From assembly GCF_025971955.1 (NCBI RefSeq), contig NZ_JAPDMX010000028.1, positions 124,001 to 188,000 on the forward strand: a stretch of 64,000 bases of DNA, read 5' to 3'. This document shows positions 1-8,438 of the stretch, in pieces (positions within the stretch are counted from its first letter, which is position 1; each line of letters starts with the position of its first letter). Below the pieces are notes generated by a model. It had not been told where the DNA came from. It did not search any database and worked only from the letters and a program-made list of their open reading frames with translations. Position numbers and translations under genes: made by a program. The stretch comes from Shewanella subflava. GTDB taxonomy: Bacteria; Pseudomonadota; Gammaproteobacteria; Enterobacterales; Shewanellaceae.

Positions 1-581
1 CCGATGCCGATGATGAGAATGGTTTAACCAATATTGTGGTCGCCCAACAAGGTAAAGTGATTGAAGATGAATACGGTAGTCAACAGTTACAACTTGAAAG
101 TGGTTTGCGTTATCAAGGCAGCCCGAATGCCATGAACTATCAAATTATTGAATTTGGTGGTTATAAAATGGAAATCAAAGAGCAAGAAGTCGATGAGCGC
201 AGCCGTAAACTTTCCGCCATGCCAATTGAACAATTAATGAATACTACCGGTCCGGAAGCGGTAGCAGAATTTCAGTGGCGTTTAGCCATTCCACTGTCTA
301 TCCCGTTACTGACGCTTATCGCGGTGCCATTAGCAAGAGTGAATGTGCGTCAGGGTAAGTTTGCTAAAATGTTCCCTGCGATTTTGTTATACCTCGGCTA
401 TTTTGGTTTAATGGTTGCTGGTCGTAAAGCATTACAAGATGAGGTGATTCCTGCTTATTTAGGCATGTGGTGGATCCATGTTTGCGCGCTGATTATGGGG
501 ATTTTGCTGTTGGGTAAAGAACGCCCTTCAAGGGGTAAGTTTCTTAGCCTGTTTAAAACCAATAAGCAGGTGGCGTCATGA
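1..581 (+). CDS. lptF: LPS export ABC transporter permease LptF (3' part)
   Basis: C-terminal half of LptF, an inner-membrane permease of the LptB2FG complex that extracts lipopolysaccharide from the inner membrane and passes it to LptC/LptA. The reading frame is open from base 3, so the start lies outside the window. What is visible is the end of the periplasmic beta-jellyroll domain, then a hydrophobic C-terminal half with three membrane segments (FQWRLAIPLSIPLLTLIAV, the ILLYLGYFGLMVAG stretch, and the MWWIHVCALIMGILLL stretch). The stop overlaps the lptG start by four bases, the usual coupled lptF-lptG arrangement. About 190 of an expected ~370 residues are present. Confidence 0.95.
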   Translation, partial: DADDENGLTNIVVAQQGKVIEDEYGSQQLQLESGLRYQGSPNAMNYQIIEFGGYKMEIKEQEVDERSRKLSAMPIEQLMNTTGPEAVAEFQWRLAIPLSIPLLTLIAVPLARVNVRQGKFAKMFPAILLYLGYFGLMVAGRKALQDEVIPAYLGMWWIHVCALIMGILLLGKERPSRGKFLSLFKTNKQVAS

Positions 582-1636
582 ATATCATTGATTTATATAT
601 TTCACGTGTGATCTTGAGCACCTCGGCTTTATGTTTACTGGTGCTGACGGGCTTATCTGGCATCATTAAATGGGTCGACCAACTCCGGCTAGTTGGCCGT
701 GGTAGCTATACCATGATGGATGCAGGCGTTTATGTATTGTATTTAGTGCCACGTGATATTGAGATGTTTTTCCCGATGGCGGTATTACTGGGTGCCTTGA
801 TCGGTATGGGAATGTTAGCCTCAAATTCAGAACTAGTGGTGATGCAGGCGTCTGGCATGTCTAGGTTGCAAATCACTCAGTCTGCAATGAAAACAGCTAT
901 TCCACTTATGATTATGGTGATGGCATTAGGAGAGTGGGGCGCGCCAGTAGCAGAGCAATCTGCCAAAGAGTTGCAGGCAACAAAGATATCGGGTGGCAGT
1001 TTAATTAAGTCACAACGTGGGATTTGGGCTAAAGATGGCGATTTGTTTGTCAATATTGCTGAGGTGCGAGATATTGATAAGCTCAATAATGTCACCTTGT
1101 ATAAATTTGATGATCAATCAAAATTAGTGCAAATAACCCAAGCGAAAAAAGCACACTTTGAAAATGATGAATGGCGTTTAACGGATGTGACAACGACAGA
1201 ATTATCAGAAGACCAAATTGAATTAGTTGCCACGCCCAGCGAGCAATGGCGCTCGACTTTAACCCCTGATAAATTGGGGGTGGTATCGATAAAACCTGAA
1301 GCGTTATCGATTCAAGGATTACTGGGTTATTTAGAATACTTAGAAGTGAATCAGCAAGACTCAAGCCGATATGAATTGGCTTTGTGGCGCAAGATCATGC
1401 AGCCTGTGACTGTTGCTGTGATGATGCTGGTGGCATTGTCATTTGTATTTGGTCCGCTAAGAACGGTTACCATGGGGGCGAGGGTGCTTTTGGGCGTGGT
1501 TGCAGGGTTCAGTTTCTATATCAGTAATCAAATTTTTGGCCCTATGAGTATGGTATATGATTTGCCAGCGATGGTTGGAGCGGTCGCGCCGAGTGTTTTA
1601 TTTACTGGTGTGGCTTTGTATTACATTAGAAAGTAG
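578..1636 (+). CDS. lptG: LPS export ABC transporter permease LptG
   Basis: Full-length LptG (352 aa), partner permease of LptF in the inner-membrane LPS extractor. Three N-terminal membrane segments (about residues 10-30, 45-75 and 95-120), a periplasmic domain in the middle (about 125-265) and three C-terminal membrane segments (about 270-350) fit the LptF/LptG family (YjgP/YjgQ). The start codon sits inside the lptF stop (ATGA overlap), implying translational coupling. No LPS-export ATPase gene is nearby, as expected since lptB lies elsewhere in gammaproteobacteria. Confidence 0.96.
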   Translation: MNIIDLYISRVILSTSALCLLVLTGLSGIIKWVDQLRLVGRGSYTMMDAGVYVLYLVPRDIEMFFPMAVLLGALIGMGMLASNSELVVMQASGMSRLQITQSAMKTAIPLMIMVMALGEWGAPVAEQSAKELQATKISGGSLIKSQRGIWAKDGDLFVNIAEVRDIDKLNNVTLYKFDDQSKLVQITQAKKAHFENDEWRLTDVTTTELSEDQIELVATPSEQWRSTLTPDKLGVVSIKPEALSIQGLLGYLEYLEVNQQDSSRYELALWRKIMQPVTVAVMMLVALSFVFGPLRTVTMGARVLLGVVAGFSFYISNQIFGPMSMVYDLPAMVGAVAPSVLFTGVALYYIRK

Positions 1637-1684
1637 GCTTTACTTGATAACTCCTGTGCAGATTTTTAATAAAGGAACATTAAA

Positions 1685-2149
1685 ATGAAAGTTTGGTATT
1701 CATGTTTAGCCGTGGTTATTGCTTCATTAATGATGCCTGCGGCTATTGCTAAAAACGACAAGCAAAACGATCAAAAAAGTGATCAATATAGCGAAAAACA
1801 TAGCGATAAAAAGAAAGACAAAGACCACAAGAAAGACAAAGACGATCGTGATGACAGAGACAGAGACAGAGACAGAGACAGAGACAGAGACAATTATAAC
1901 GACAGATATAACGACAACAATAAATCACTTCCTCCAGGGCTGCAGAAAAAGGCAGCCCAAGGCAAGCCATTACCACCTGGTTGGCAAAAAAAGCTCGCTA
2001 AAGGGGATATATTAAGTCGTGATATTTTCTCTCGTGGTGAAATTATTTCTCCCCGAGATAGAGAGGGAAGAGTCTCGGTAAACGTGGATGGGACCGTCAT
2101 TCGTGTAATGGAAAACACCCGTGAAATTATCGATATATTAAAACGTTAA
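1685..2149 (+). CDS. Secreted, highly charged CigR/RcnB-like protein of unknown function
   Basis: 154 aa. A signal peptide (about residues 1-22, ending PAAIAK) is followed by a very hydrophilic Lys/Asp region and a run of alternating Asp-Arg (about residues 57-69). A Pro-Gly motif pair follows (SLPPGLQKK and KPLPPGWQKK), then a C-terminal beta-rich tail (VSVNVDGTVIRVMENTREI). The repeated LPPG(x)xKK motif resembles exported RcnB/CigR-type proteins, whose biochemical role is unclear; I cannot assign a function. A ribosome site (AAAGGAAC) precedes the ATG by about 6 bases. It follows lptG by 48 bases but has its own terminator. The charged middle could bind metal or nucleic acid; that is conjecture. 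Confidence 0.75.
   Translation: MKVWYSCLAVVIASLMMPAAIAKNDKQNDQKSDQYSEKHSDKKKDKDHKKDKDDRDDRDRDRDRDRDRDNYNDRYNDNNKSLPPGLQKKAAQGKPLPPGWQKKLAKGDILSRDIFSRGEIISPRDREGRVSVNVDGTVIRVMENTREIIDILKR
1853..1892 (+). repeat. In-frame hexanucleotide tandem repeat (GACAGA)6.7
   Basis: Six full GACAGA units plus GACA lie inside the coding region at 1685-2149 and encode Asp-Arg repeats. The unit is a multiple of three, so slippage would change protein length without breaking the frame. Confidence 0.95.
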
Positions 2150-2171
2150 AATATCATTTGATTAATAAAAT

Positions 2172-2198
2172 AAAAAACGCGCTCAATGCGCGTTTTTT
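2172..2198. terminator. Bidirectional intrinsic terminator
   Basis: Perfect 11-bp stem AAAAAACGCGC / GCGCGTTTTTT around a TCAAT loop, with T-runs when read on either strand. It sits between the converging genes ending at 2149 (+) and 2234 (-). Confidence 0.9.
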
Positions 2199-2233
2199 AT
2201 TATTTTAAAGCCATCAGTTTTTAGGCTAAAAGT

Positions 2234-2743
2234 TTACGCACCGTGCCAATTACGCATTTGATTTGCTTCAACCGACAACACCACCACTTCTGAACGAGTC
2301 AATTTATCTTGCAGCGCGAGTTTATCACTATTAAGCAAAATATATAGGTTGCCAATCCCCGCTAAAGACCATACCACACGAGCACAGGCAGTGATAAAGC
2401 TGAGGTTTTGTCCATTTGGATGCTGCACTTTCAATCGCCAAGCACGCATCCCGAGGGTTTGGCCGCCTTTGCTCCAAAAAAGTGCGTAAAATCCACATAC
2501 CCATAACGCCAGCCATAACTGGTAAATGCCTTGGTATATCGGCGTATTATTCAAAGTATCAGAGATATGTTCATGACCACCAAGTGAAATCAATCCCATG
2601 GTATGTAAACCGTAAAAAATGCCAAAACCTATAGCACCGGCAATCATATACACCGCAACGGCCAGTAATAAGTCATAAATCATAGCCCCTAAGCGGCGAA
2701 AGAAGCCTGCGCGAGGGAAATTGGCATGTTCTGTATTTAACAT
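2234..2743 (-). CDS. RDD family membrane protein
   Basis: 169 aa. The N-terminal motif AGFFRRLGAMIYDLLLAVAVY carries the Arg-Asp signature of RDD-domain proteins. Membrane segments follow at about residues 20-50 and 75-95, then WSKGGQTLGMRAWRLKV (another family hallmark) and a last hydrophobic segment. RDD proteins are small polytopic inner-membrane proteins, some tied to Na+/Li+ transport, but most members have no known function. It ends a run of minus-strand genes (3893 down to 2234); the gap to the upstream DUF2960-like gene is 11 bases, so they are probably cotranscribed. Confidence 0.85.
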   Translation of the reverse strand: MLNTEHANFPRAGFFRRLGAMIYDLLLAVAVYMIAGAIGFGIFYGLHTMGLISLGGHEHISDTLNNTPIYQGIYQLWLALWVCGFYALFWSKGGQTLGMRAWRLKVQHPNGQNLSFITACARVVWSLAGIGNLYILLNSDKLALQDKLTRSEVVVLSVEANQMRNWHGA

Positions 2744-2754
2744 ATTAATGTGCC

Positions 2755-3012
2755 TTATTTTGCTTCATCTTCATCGCGAACAAACTTGATGCTGGTGAAA
2801 CCAAAACGGTTAAATTCGGTTTGCCGAAACTCTTTCTCCGCTTTTGCACCTTTTTTAGAGGTTAATGCCACTTGTTTTTCCATGGCAAGAAAACTCGTTA
2901 AGTCGATACCTTCAGCCTCTGCTGCTGCTTCATATAGGTCATGGTGTTTGTCGTAACTAAAGGCTATGGTTTTCGTTTTACCTTTGTAGGTATAAATTAC
3001 TTGGCGTGCCAT
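2755..3012 (-). CDS. DUF2960-like small conserved protein
   Basis: About 85 aa, soluble, basic and acidic residues mixed, no signal peptide. The start YTYKGKTKTIAFSYDKHHDLY and the stretch AEGIDLTSFLAMEKQVA match my memory of the Vibrio/Shewanella family DUF2960; function unknown. I chose the ATG at 3012 (MARQVIY) because GAGG lies 7 bases before it. A TTG two codons upstream (3018) is possible. The gene is packed between the RDD protein and the DUF486 membrane protein on the same strand. Confidence 0.7.
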   Translation of the reverse strand: MARQVIYTYKGKTKTIAFSYDKHHDLYEAAAEAEGIDLTSFLAMEKQVALTSKKGAKAEKEFRQTEFNRFGFTSIKFVRDEDEAK

Positions 3013-3029
3013 TAACAATCCTCACGCGA

Positions 3030-3377
3030 TCACATATCGCTTCTAAAAATAAAATATACTGCACCGAGAATGCATAAACCTGCCCAAAGGTAATCGAGTT
3101 TAAGCGGCTCTTTGAGGTACCAGACAGCAAAAGGCACAAATAGGCTTAATGTAATCACTTCTTGCAGAATCTTTAATTGTCCCACGTTCATCACCGTATA
3201 ACCAATACGATTTGCTGGAACCTGTAATAAATATTCGAATAATGCAATTCCCCAACTGACTAAAGCGGCGATGATCCAGGGTTTGCTGTTCATTGTTTTG
3301 AGGTGACCGTACCAAGCAAATGTCATAAAGATATTGCTCAGGCAAAGGAGGCCTATGGTGATGAGAGTGGGATGCAT
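3030..3377 (-). CDS. DUF486 family small membrane protein (DMT-like)
   Basis: 115 aa with four predicted membrane helices. It matches the DUF486 family in length and in the segments FMTFAWYGHLK, WGIALFEYLLQVPANRIGY and LKILQEVITLSLFVPFAVWYLKE. These proteins look like half-size drug/metabolite-type transporters, with no confirmed substrate. The three-base gap to the acetyltransferase upstream suggests cotranscription. Confidence 0.88.
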   Translation of the reverse strand: MHPTLITIGLLCLSNIFMTFAWYGHLKTMNSKPWIIAALVSWGIALFEYLLQVPANRIGYTVMNVGQLKILQEVITLSLFVPFAVWYLKEPLKLDYLWAGLCILGAVYFIFRSDM

Positions 3378-3380
3378 GTT

Positions 3381-3893
3381 TTATACAGCCTTATCGGCTG
3401 GCAGGTACATGTAGCAGGCATCATCACTATAACTGGCAAGTGAGGTTGATAATTGCTTACTCATATTGTTAACAGGTTGAAAACCAAACCGTTGCCAAAA
3501 TTCACTCGCGCCCTGAATCGCAATGAGGCCGATACCTGAAAACCCTAAAGTTGTTGATATTTGTACCACATGATTTACCAGTTTTTTTGCCACACCTAAA
3601 CCTTGGGCGCAGGGGGATACGGCCATGTCGTGAATATACAGTGAGCAGGAATTTTCAATCGAGGTAAATACACTATTTAGCTTAGGCGCATCACCTTTTT
3701 GCCAAGGGTGCGTCAACACATAAGCCATGATTTGCCCCTGATGTTCATAAACCATGCAAGAATCTGGCGACACTAACCATTTGCTCTGCATGCTTGCAAG
3801 TGATTCAGGTGCAATATCGTGATAACAGTTTTGTTGTATTGCCATTATTGCAGGCCAATCTTTAGCGGTAATTTGTCTAATGTTCATTTTCAT
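3381..3893 (-). CDS. GNAT family N-acetyltransferase
   Basis: About 170 aa. The start MNIRQITAKDWPAIMAIQ is a typical GNAT first strand and helix. The acetyl-CoA loop is visible as IHDMAVSPCAQGLGVAKKLV (Q/RxxGxG/A form, QGLGVA), followed by the FWQRFGFQPV strand-turn common to the fold. Substrate unknown. The frame is open further upstream to 3959, but that extension is Cys/Leu-rich and unlike the family, so I use the ATG at 3893; the ATG at 3887 is nearly as good. It is divergent from the DsrE-family gene, sharing a short intergenic region. Confidence 0.82.
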   Translation of the reverse strand: MKMNIRQITAKDWPAIMAIQQNCYHDIAPESLASMQSKWLVSPDSCMVYEHQGQIMAYVLTHPWQKGDAPKLNSVFTSIENSCSLYIHDMAVSPCAQGLGVAKKLVNHVVQISTTLGFSGIGLIAIQGASEFWQRFGFQPVNNMSKQLSTSLASYSDDACYMYLPADKAV

Positions 3894-3971
3894 ACTACAC
3901 ATCAAAAAATCAGCTGCTAGTATATCTTTGATGAGAAGGGATAAACAACTATTACACATTAAAGGAACACG

Positions 3972-4541
3972 ATGAAAATTTTACCTCAAACTGCCTATAC
4001 GATTGTTAATCTTGCCTGTTTAATCCTGTTAATGTTTAGCCTAGAGGCTCAGGCAGCGTCTGGACTTTCGGCATTTAAATCCGGTGCTGTAATCAAAGAT
4101 TTTGGCCGCATAGCCGCGGTAGATAATCAGCTACCTATTCCTGAAAATATGACATTTAAGGTGGTTTTTGATTTGGGGCAGGCTGCAGAGGAGGGGAAAA
4201 TAAATCGACAAATTGACACCTTAGCTCGCTTTATCAATATGCATGTAGCCAATGGGGTGAAATTAGAAAACATAGAGCTAGCCATGGTTGTTCATGGTAA
4301 AGCCGCCATGGATATGACTGGGGATTTTTATCAAAAGCTAAATAAAGGCACGTTAAATGCCAACCAAGCGTTAATTGCTGAATTAACGAAACATCAGGTC
4401 AAATTTTATGTTTGTGGACAAACGGCTGCGTATTATGGGATAGGTGCCGAGGACTTACTTCCTGGTGTCAATATGGCGTTATCGGCATTAACCGCCCATG
4501 CTATTTTGGCTCAGCAAGGTTACAGTTTAAATCCATTTTAA
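3972..4541 (+). CDS. Exported DsrE/DsrF-like family protein
   Basis: 189 aa with a signal peptide (about residues 1-29, cleavage near AQA-AS). The mature part has the DsrE-like alpha/beta pattern: KVVFDLGQAAEEGK, IELAMVVHGKAAMDM, then HQVKFYVCGQTAAYYGI with a conserved Cys at the sulfur-carrier position. DsrE proteins often take part in sulfur relay; periplasmic versions are uncharacterised. An AAAGGAACACG ribosome site precedes the ATG. It stands alone and ends in a hairpin shared with the converging neighbour. Confidence 0.82.
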   Translation: MKILPQTAYTIVNLACLILLMFSLEAQAASGLSAFKSGAVIKDFGRIAAVDNQLPIPENMTFKVVFDLGQAAEEGKINRQIDTLARFINMHVANGVKLENIELAMVVHGKAAMDMTGDFYQKLNKGTLNANQALIAELTKHQVKFYVCGQTAAYYGIGAEDLLPGVNMALSALTAHAILAQQGYSLNPF

Positions 4542-4556
4542 GCATAAAAATGGATT
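4530..4556. terminator. Probable bidirectional terminator between convergent genes
   Basis: Inverted repeat AATCCATTTT / AAAAATGGATT with a short loop, overlapping the ends of the DsrE-like gene (+) and the solute-binding protein gene (-). The A/T-rich stem makes this a moderate call. Confidence 0.5.
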
Positions 4557-5298
4557 ACTGAGTGAGCACAATTTTCTTGGTGTACTTATCGATAATCGTA
4601 TCAATAGTGCCATCGGCTTTAAGTTGAGCTATTGCCGCATTGATTTGCGGCAATAGACGCTGATGCTCTTTACGCAGGCGCATCACCAATACCCCATTAG
4701 AATGCACCGCAGCAAGGACGATTTTCTGATTCAGTTTATTGCTCCAATAAAGCGCTGGTAAGTCGCCCGAAATAGCGGCTTCAATTCTATTTTTGTGTAG
4801 TGCTTTGATCAGTTCTCTTTCTGAGGTGAAATCAATCCGAGTAAACTGGCTGTCATCATGATATAGGTATCCTCTAACAGTGCCGATGGACTGATCTTTT
4901 ATGGCATGAATATTGGCCCATTTTTGTGCATTTTCTTCAAGGGCGATGATGTTTTCTTTTATCTGAATAATAGCATCAGATTGAACAAAGCTTTCACCCA
5001 TGTCTTCATCAGGAAACCAACTAGGACTGACTAAGTCAAAGTCCAATAACCCTGTTTCTAGTGCTTGATTGGTGCGTTTGGGCGGGTAGTTATGCTTCTC
5101 GTTCTGAATTTGTGCCAACACTAAAATTTGCGGCACAATTTCAGCTAAAATACCCGGTTGTTCTGGTTGGTAAGGGATGTAATAAGGCACCCAACTACTT
5201 GAGCCATTGATATTATATTTTAATACCACATCTGCAGAAGCATGACTGCAGAACAACATAACAACAAATGACCCTAAGGCACAAAATAAAGGTTTCAA
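4555..5298 (-). CDS. Periplasmic solute-binding protein, SBP_bac_3 type
   Basis: 247 aa. Signal peptide about residues 1-22 (SHASA-D). The rest resembles the extracellular solute-binding protein family 3 fold: paired alpha/beta lobes, the segment SIGTVRGYLYHDDSQF at the hinge, LIKALHKNRIEAAISGDLPALYW, and a C-terminal INAAIAQLKADGTIDTIIDKY helix typical of the family. No ABC permease or ATPase gene is adjacent. It may therefore act as an orphan binding or sensing protein; ligand unknown. Confidence 0.8.
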   Translation of the reverse strand: MKPLFCALGSFVVMLFCSHASADVVLKYNINGSSSWVPYYIPYQPEQPGILAEIVPQILVLAQIQNEKHNYPPKRTNQALETGLLDFDLVSPSWFPDEDMGESFVQSDAIIQIKENIIALEENAQKWANIHAIKDQSIGTVRGYLYHDDSQFTRIDFTSERELIKALHKNRIEAAISGDLPALYWSNKLNQKIVLAAVHSNGVLVMRLRKEHQRLLPQINAAIAQLKADGTIDTIIDKYTKKIVLTQ

Positions 5299-5393
5299 TG
5301 ATTATCCTTTTTTGAAAACAACCTGCACATTAGGTATATCAGTTTAAGATAAATATTCAACCTTTTTAGTGGCTGGCCTGGTTAACTTTGGTC

Positions 5394-6047
5394 TTATTCT
5401 ATTGCCAATAAACACAGGCTTTGGTGTTGATTTTGTGGCGTAATTAAATAGGTTTTATGGTGCTTAATAAGACTGTTCTTTTTATTGGCCTGACTTAGCA
5501 ATAATCCGTGTGCTAAGGCATTTTTTGCTAGTGTGTTTTCATTACCTCTAACATAGAGTGCGATAGGTTTAATGATTTCCGCCTCTTTACAGTGCCGTTG
5601 CAGTTGTTCTGCACAAATAACGATACTTGATTGTCCATCACCTTCTAATTTTAATTTGGTTGATAACGGTGTATCTGTCACGACTAACCAATTTTGTTGT
5701 TCAAAGTCAGTAAGCATGGCGTTCAAAGCTGTTGCAAGTTCGGCTGTTTTAGCCGTTTGATATTGCAAAATGATGCGTTCTAGCAGTTGTTTTAATTGTG
5801 CCCCCGCGCCATGACTGCGACCTAAACGGATCCACTGAGTTAAATCATCAGCGACCTGTTTTGAAAATCGTTTTGTTTTGAGTGCTTCGACCATCCAACT
5901 GCATAAAAAATGGCTTTCTTGTGCCAAAGTGCGTTGCCCTTTATGCGATTTATTGGATTCAGTTAAATCGTGAATACCCGCTAAAGCCAATTCGAGTACT
6001 GTTGCGTTATAAGTTTCAATCATGCTGTTGTTTATTCCAATGCACAT
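5394..6047 (-). CDS. Uncharacterised protein, DUF2913-like
   Basis: 217 aa, soluble, no signal peptide or membrane segment. The N-terminal region (LALAGIHDLTESNKSHKGQR, then WMVEALKTKRFSKQVADDLTQWIRLGRSHGAGAQLKQLLERI) recalls DUF2913 proteins of Vibrio and Shewanella, but this is from memory and is tentative. Function unknown. The start may be the ATG at 6023 (MIETYN) rather than 6047; neither has a strong ribosome site. It lies downstream of the response regulator at 6112-8415 on the same strand, separated by 64 bases. Confidence 0.6.
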   Translation of the reverse strand: MCIGINNSMIETYNATVLELALAGIHDLTESNKSHKGQRTLAQESHFLCSWMVEALKTKRFSKQVADDLTQWIRLGRSHGAGAQLKQLLERIILQYQTAKTAELATALNAMLTDFEQQNWLVVTDTPLSTKLKLEGDGQSSIVICAEQLQRHCKEAEIIKPIALYVRGNENTLAKNALAHGLLLSQANKKNSLIKHHKTYLITPQNQHQSLCLLAIE

Positions 6048-6111
6048 CTATGCATAGTCGGTTTGATTATCTGATGCATAGTGTACTGCGAGTGGATGGG
6101 TTTCGACATGC

Positions 6112-8415
6112 TTATATCTGATATTGTGCTGATAAATTGAGTACTTGTTCAATGGTCAATGGTTTGAAAAAATAAAATCCTTGAACCACATTGACGCCCA
6201 TCTTTTTTACAATGTTAAGTTGCCGCTCGGTTTCTACACCTTCAACAATCATCTCCTTGCCAAGTTTGGTGCCCATATGAATGATACCCTCTAATACGAT
6301 TTGGGCATTGTGGTTGTCGACCAAATGAGACACAAATGCGCGGTCAATTTTAATGGTATTTAACGGTAATCTCAGTAAATACCCCAAAGATGAATAGCCC
6401 GCGCCAAAATCATCCAAGCACACAGTAAACCCATAATCCGCAAGCCTGTCTAATTCCCTGATCGCTGAATCAGAATGAATTAAGGCATTTTCAGTGATTT
6501 CTAGCTCCACTCTATCCAAACCAATATTCGCCTGTTTAAAAATGGCGAAAAGATCATCAACAAAGGTTTCATGGTTAAGTGAATTGGCTGACAAATTAAT
6601 TGAAATAGGATGGGTGATTTGAGGGTAGTCGTTAAGCAGTTTGCAGGTGGCTTTCGCCACATATAAATCGACATCGTAATATAAGCCCGATTTTTCTACC
6701 GCGGGGATAAATGCCCCAGGTGGAATTGATCCTTTTTCAGCATGATTCCAGCGCAGTAAAGCTTCATAGCCTATGATGGTTTTATCTTGCGTATTGACTT
6801 TAGGTTGTAAAACTAAGAAAAGCGCCTCATGGGTTATGGCATTACGTAAGTCATTGAGTAAGTTCATGCGATTATAGGAGTCAACCTCATATCCAGAGTC
6901 AAAAAGCTCTCCTGAACCTCGGCGGTTTTCCTTGGCCACTTTTAAGGCAATTTCAGCATGACGAAGCAATAGTGCTGCATCAAAGTTGGATTCATGGCTG
7001 TTACTACCATCTTGTGATGGATGTTGTATGTACTCATTGGAATACTGCGCCGCGCCGACCGTGACCCCTAATCGAATAGAGTGCTCTTCAATATTGAAAG
7101 GGAATGAACTTCTTAGGGCAATATCCTGTGCTTTGGTGCGACTGTTTGGCAGGAGTAAGGCAAATACATCAGAATGTAATCGGGCTAGCAATACTTCATC
7201 GCCATAAGATGATATTAAATGAGTAGCAATGCGTTTGAGGATTTTATTTCCAAATTCATACCCCAGACTTTCAATAATATTATGGAAATAATCAATATCA
7301 ATTAAATACAGGCAAATATCATCGCCATGTTGATGATGGAATGAGCGTGCATAATCGATAAAGCCTGCACGGCTGTATAAACCGGTTACATCATCAAAGT
7401 AAGCGGCTTTATTCAAATAGTTAAAGAATTTTGCATTTTCTAAGCCTACTGCAACATTCATGCAGAACACTTGCAAGAGTTCTTGGTCTACGAGTTTAAG
7501 TTTTGCGGCTTTTTCTGCCACAATCACGCCCTCCCAAAGTGAGGGCGTTGACAAATACAGGCAGCTGAAATCATCATTAAAAAGATGCGCTTTTTGCTTT
7601 AGCACCTGATGTACCGCTTGAATGGCGCAGTCTTCACTATTGAGCTTTGCTAGCCCTTTACCAAATAGCGGTTGATATTTATGGCTGGCGGCTACCACAA
7701 CATAATCATCACTTTGACTACTGATAATGGCAGAGGGGCCATTTTGTGGGCGTTGAGATACACAAAAGATGCTTTCAGCCTCGATATTAAATAATGCACC
7801 TATTTGATTTAATACACCGCTTGAAAAATCAAATACAGATCGTTCTTGCAGTAAATTGGATGAAGCATCAATAATGGCGCGCAAACCTTGACGGCTTTTT
7901 TCTAAGGCGGTGATTTGTCGATAACTGCGAATGCCGCTAGCCAATGCCGTAAATAGTTTTGCACGTGTTAGCTCGCTTTTGGTTTTGTAGGCATTGATTT
8001 CATAATCAATAATGACTTGTTCTTCAGGGGCAAATCCAGGTTGACCAGTGCGTAGAATAATTTGCACGAATTTGTTTTTAAGCTCTTCCCGAATACGTTT
8101 AACCAGCTTTAAACCCGCATCCTCGGTCTCCATTACCACATCAAGCAGCACCAATGCCATGTTGGGATTATCTTTGATGATATTATAACCTTCTGTGGCA
8201 TCATAGGCGCTGACAAATGTTAAAGGTCGCCCCAGAATCTCTACCCGAGATAATGCCAATTTAGTCACTTCATGCATGCCAGGTTCGTCATCAATGATCC
8301 CGATAATCCAAGGATCTGCTTCTCGTGTTGTTTGTCGAACACTGGTGTCTTTTGATGCCGCGGTATCCGTACTAGCAGGTTTATCGTTAATGATTTTTAA
8401 GAAAAAATCGCTCAT
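6112..8415 (-). CDS. Response regulator: REC-DUF3369-GGDEF(degenerate)-EAL
   Basis: 767 aa. REC domain at about 36-155 with the acidic pair D42/D43, phospho-acceptor D92 (VLLDVVMET) and K144. DUF3369 follows (about 150-335), with the linked family signature RTGQPGFAPEEQVI. The GGDEF domain (about 345-510) has LHSDVF where GG(D/E)EF belongs, so cyclase activity is probably lost. The EAL domain (about 525-765) keeps YEALLRW, INLSA, LEITE, DDFGAGYSS, IKIDR and EGVE, so it should hydrolyse cyclic di-GMP. Predicted role: a phosphorylation-controlled phosphodiesterase. It directly follows a histidine kinase gene (23-base gap), its likely partner. Confidence 0.92.
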   Translation of the reverse strand: MSDFFLKIINDKPASTDTAASKDTSVRQTTREADPWIIGIIDDEPGMHEVTKLALSRVEILGRPLTFVSAYDATEGYNIIKDNPNMALVLLDVVMETEDAGLKLVKRIREELKNKFVQIILRTGQPGFAPEEQVIIDYEINAYKTKSELTRAKLFTALASGIRSYRQITALEKSRQGLRAIIDASSNLLQERSVFDFSSGVLNQIGALFNIEAESIFCVSQRPQNGPSAIISSQSDDYVVVAASHKYQPLFGKGLAKLNSEDCAIQAVHQVLKQKAHLFNDDFSCLYLSTPSLWEGVIVAEKAAKLKLVDQELLQVFCMNVAVGLENAKFFNYLNKAAYFDDVTGLYSRAGFIDYARSFHHQHGDDICLYLIDIDYFHNIIESLGYEFGNKILKRIATHLISSYGDEVLLARLHSDVFALLLPNSRTKAQDIALRSSFPFNIEEHSIRLGVTVGAAQYSNEYIQHPSQDGSNSHESNFDAALLLRHAEIALKVAKENRRGSGELFDSGYEVDSYNRMNLLNDLRNAITHEALFLVLQPKVNTQDKTIIGYEALLRWNHAEKGSIPPGAFIPAVEKSGLYYDVDLYVAKATCKLLNDYPQITHPISINLSANSLNHETFVDDLFAIFKQANIGLDRVELEITENALIHSDSAIRELDRLADYGFTVCLDDFGAGYSSLGYLLRLPLNTIKIDRAFVSHLVDNHNAQIVLEGIIHMGTKLGKEMIVEGVETERQLNIVKKMGVNVVQGFYFFKPLTIEQVLNLSAQYQI

Positions 8416-8438
8416 TACTCACGCTCCTTGTGCTGTAA

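Noticed and set aside
1749-1976. Open frame on the minus strand opposite the Asp-Arg repeat gene, with a Cys-Leu repeat
   Set aside because: The Cys-Leu run is just the complement of the GACAGA repeat; no ribosome site, and the plus-strand gene has a signal peptide and motifs.
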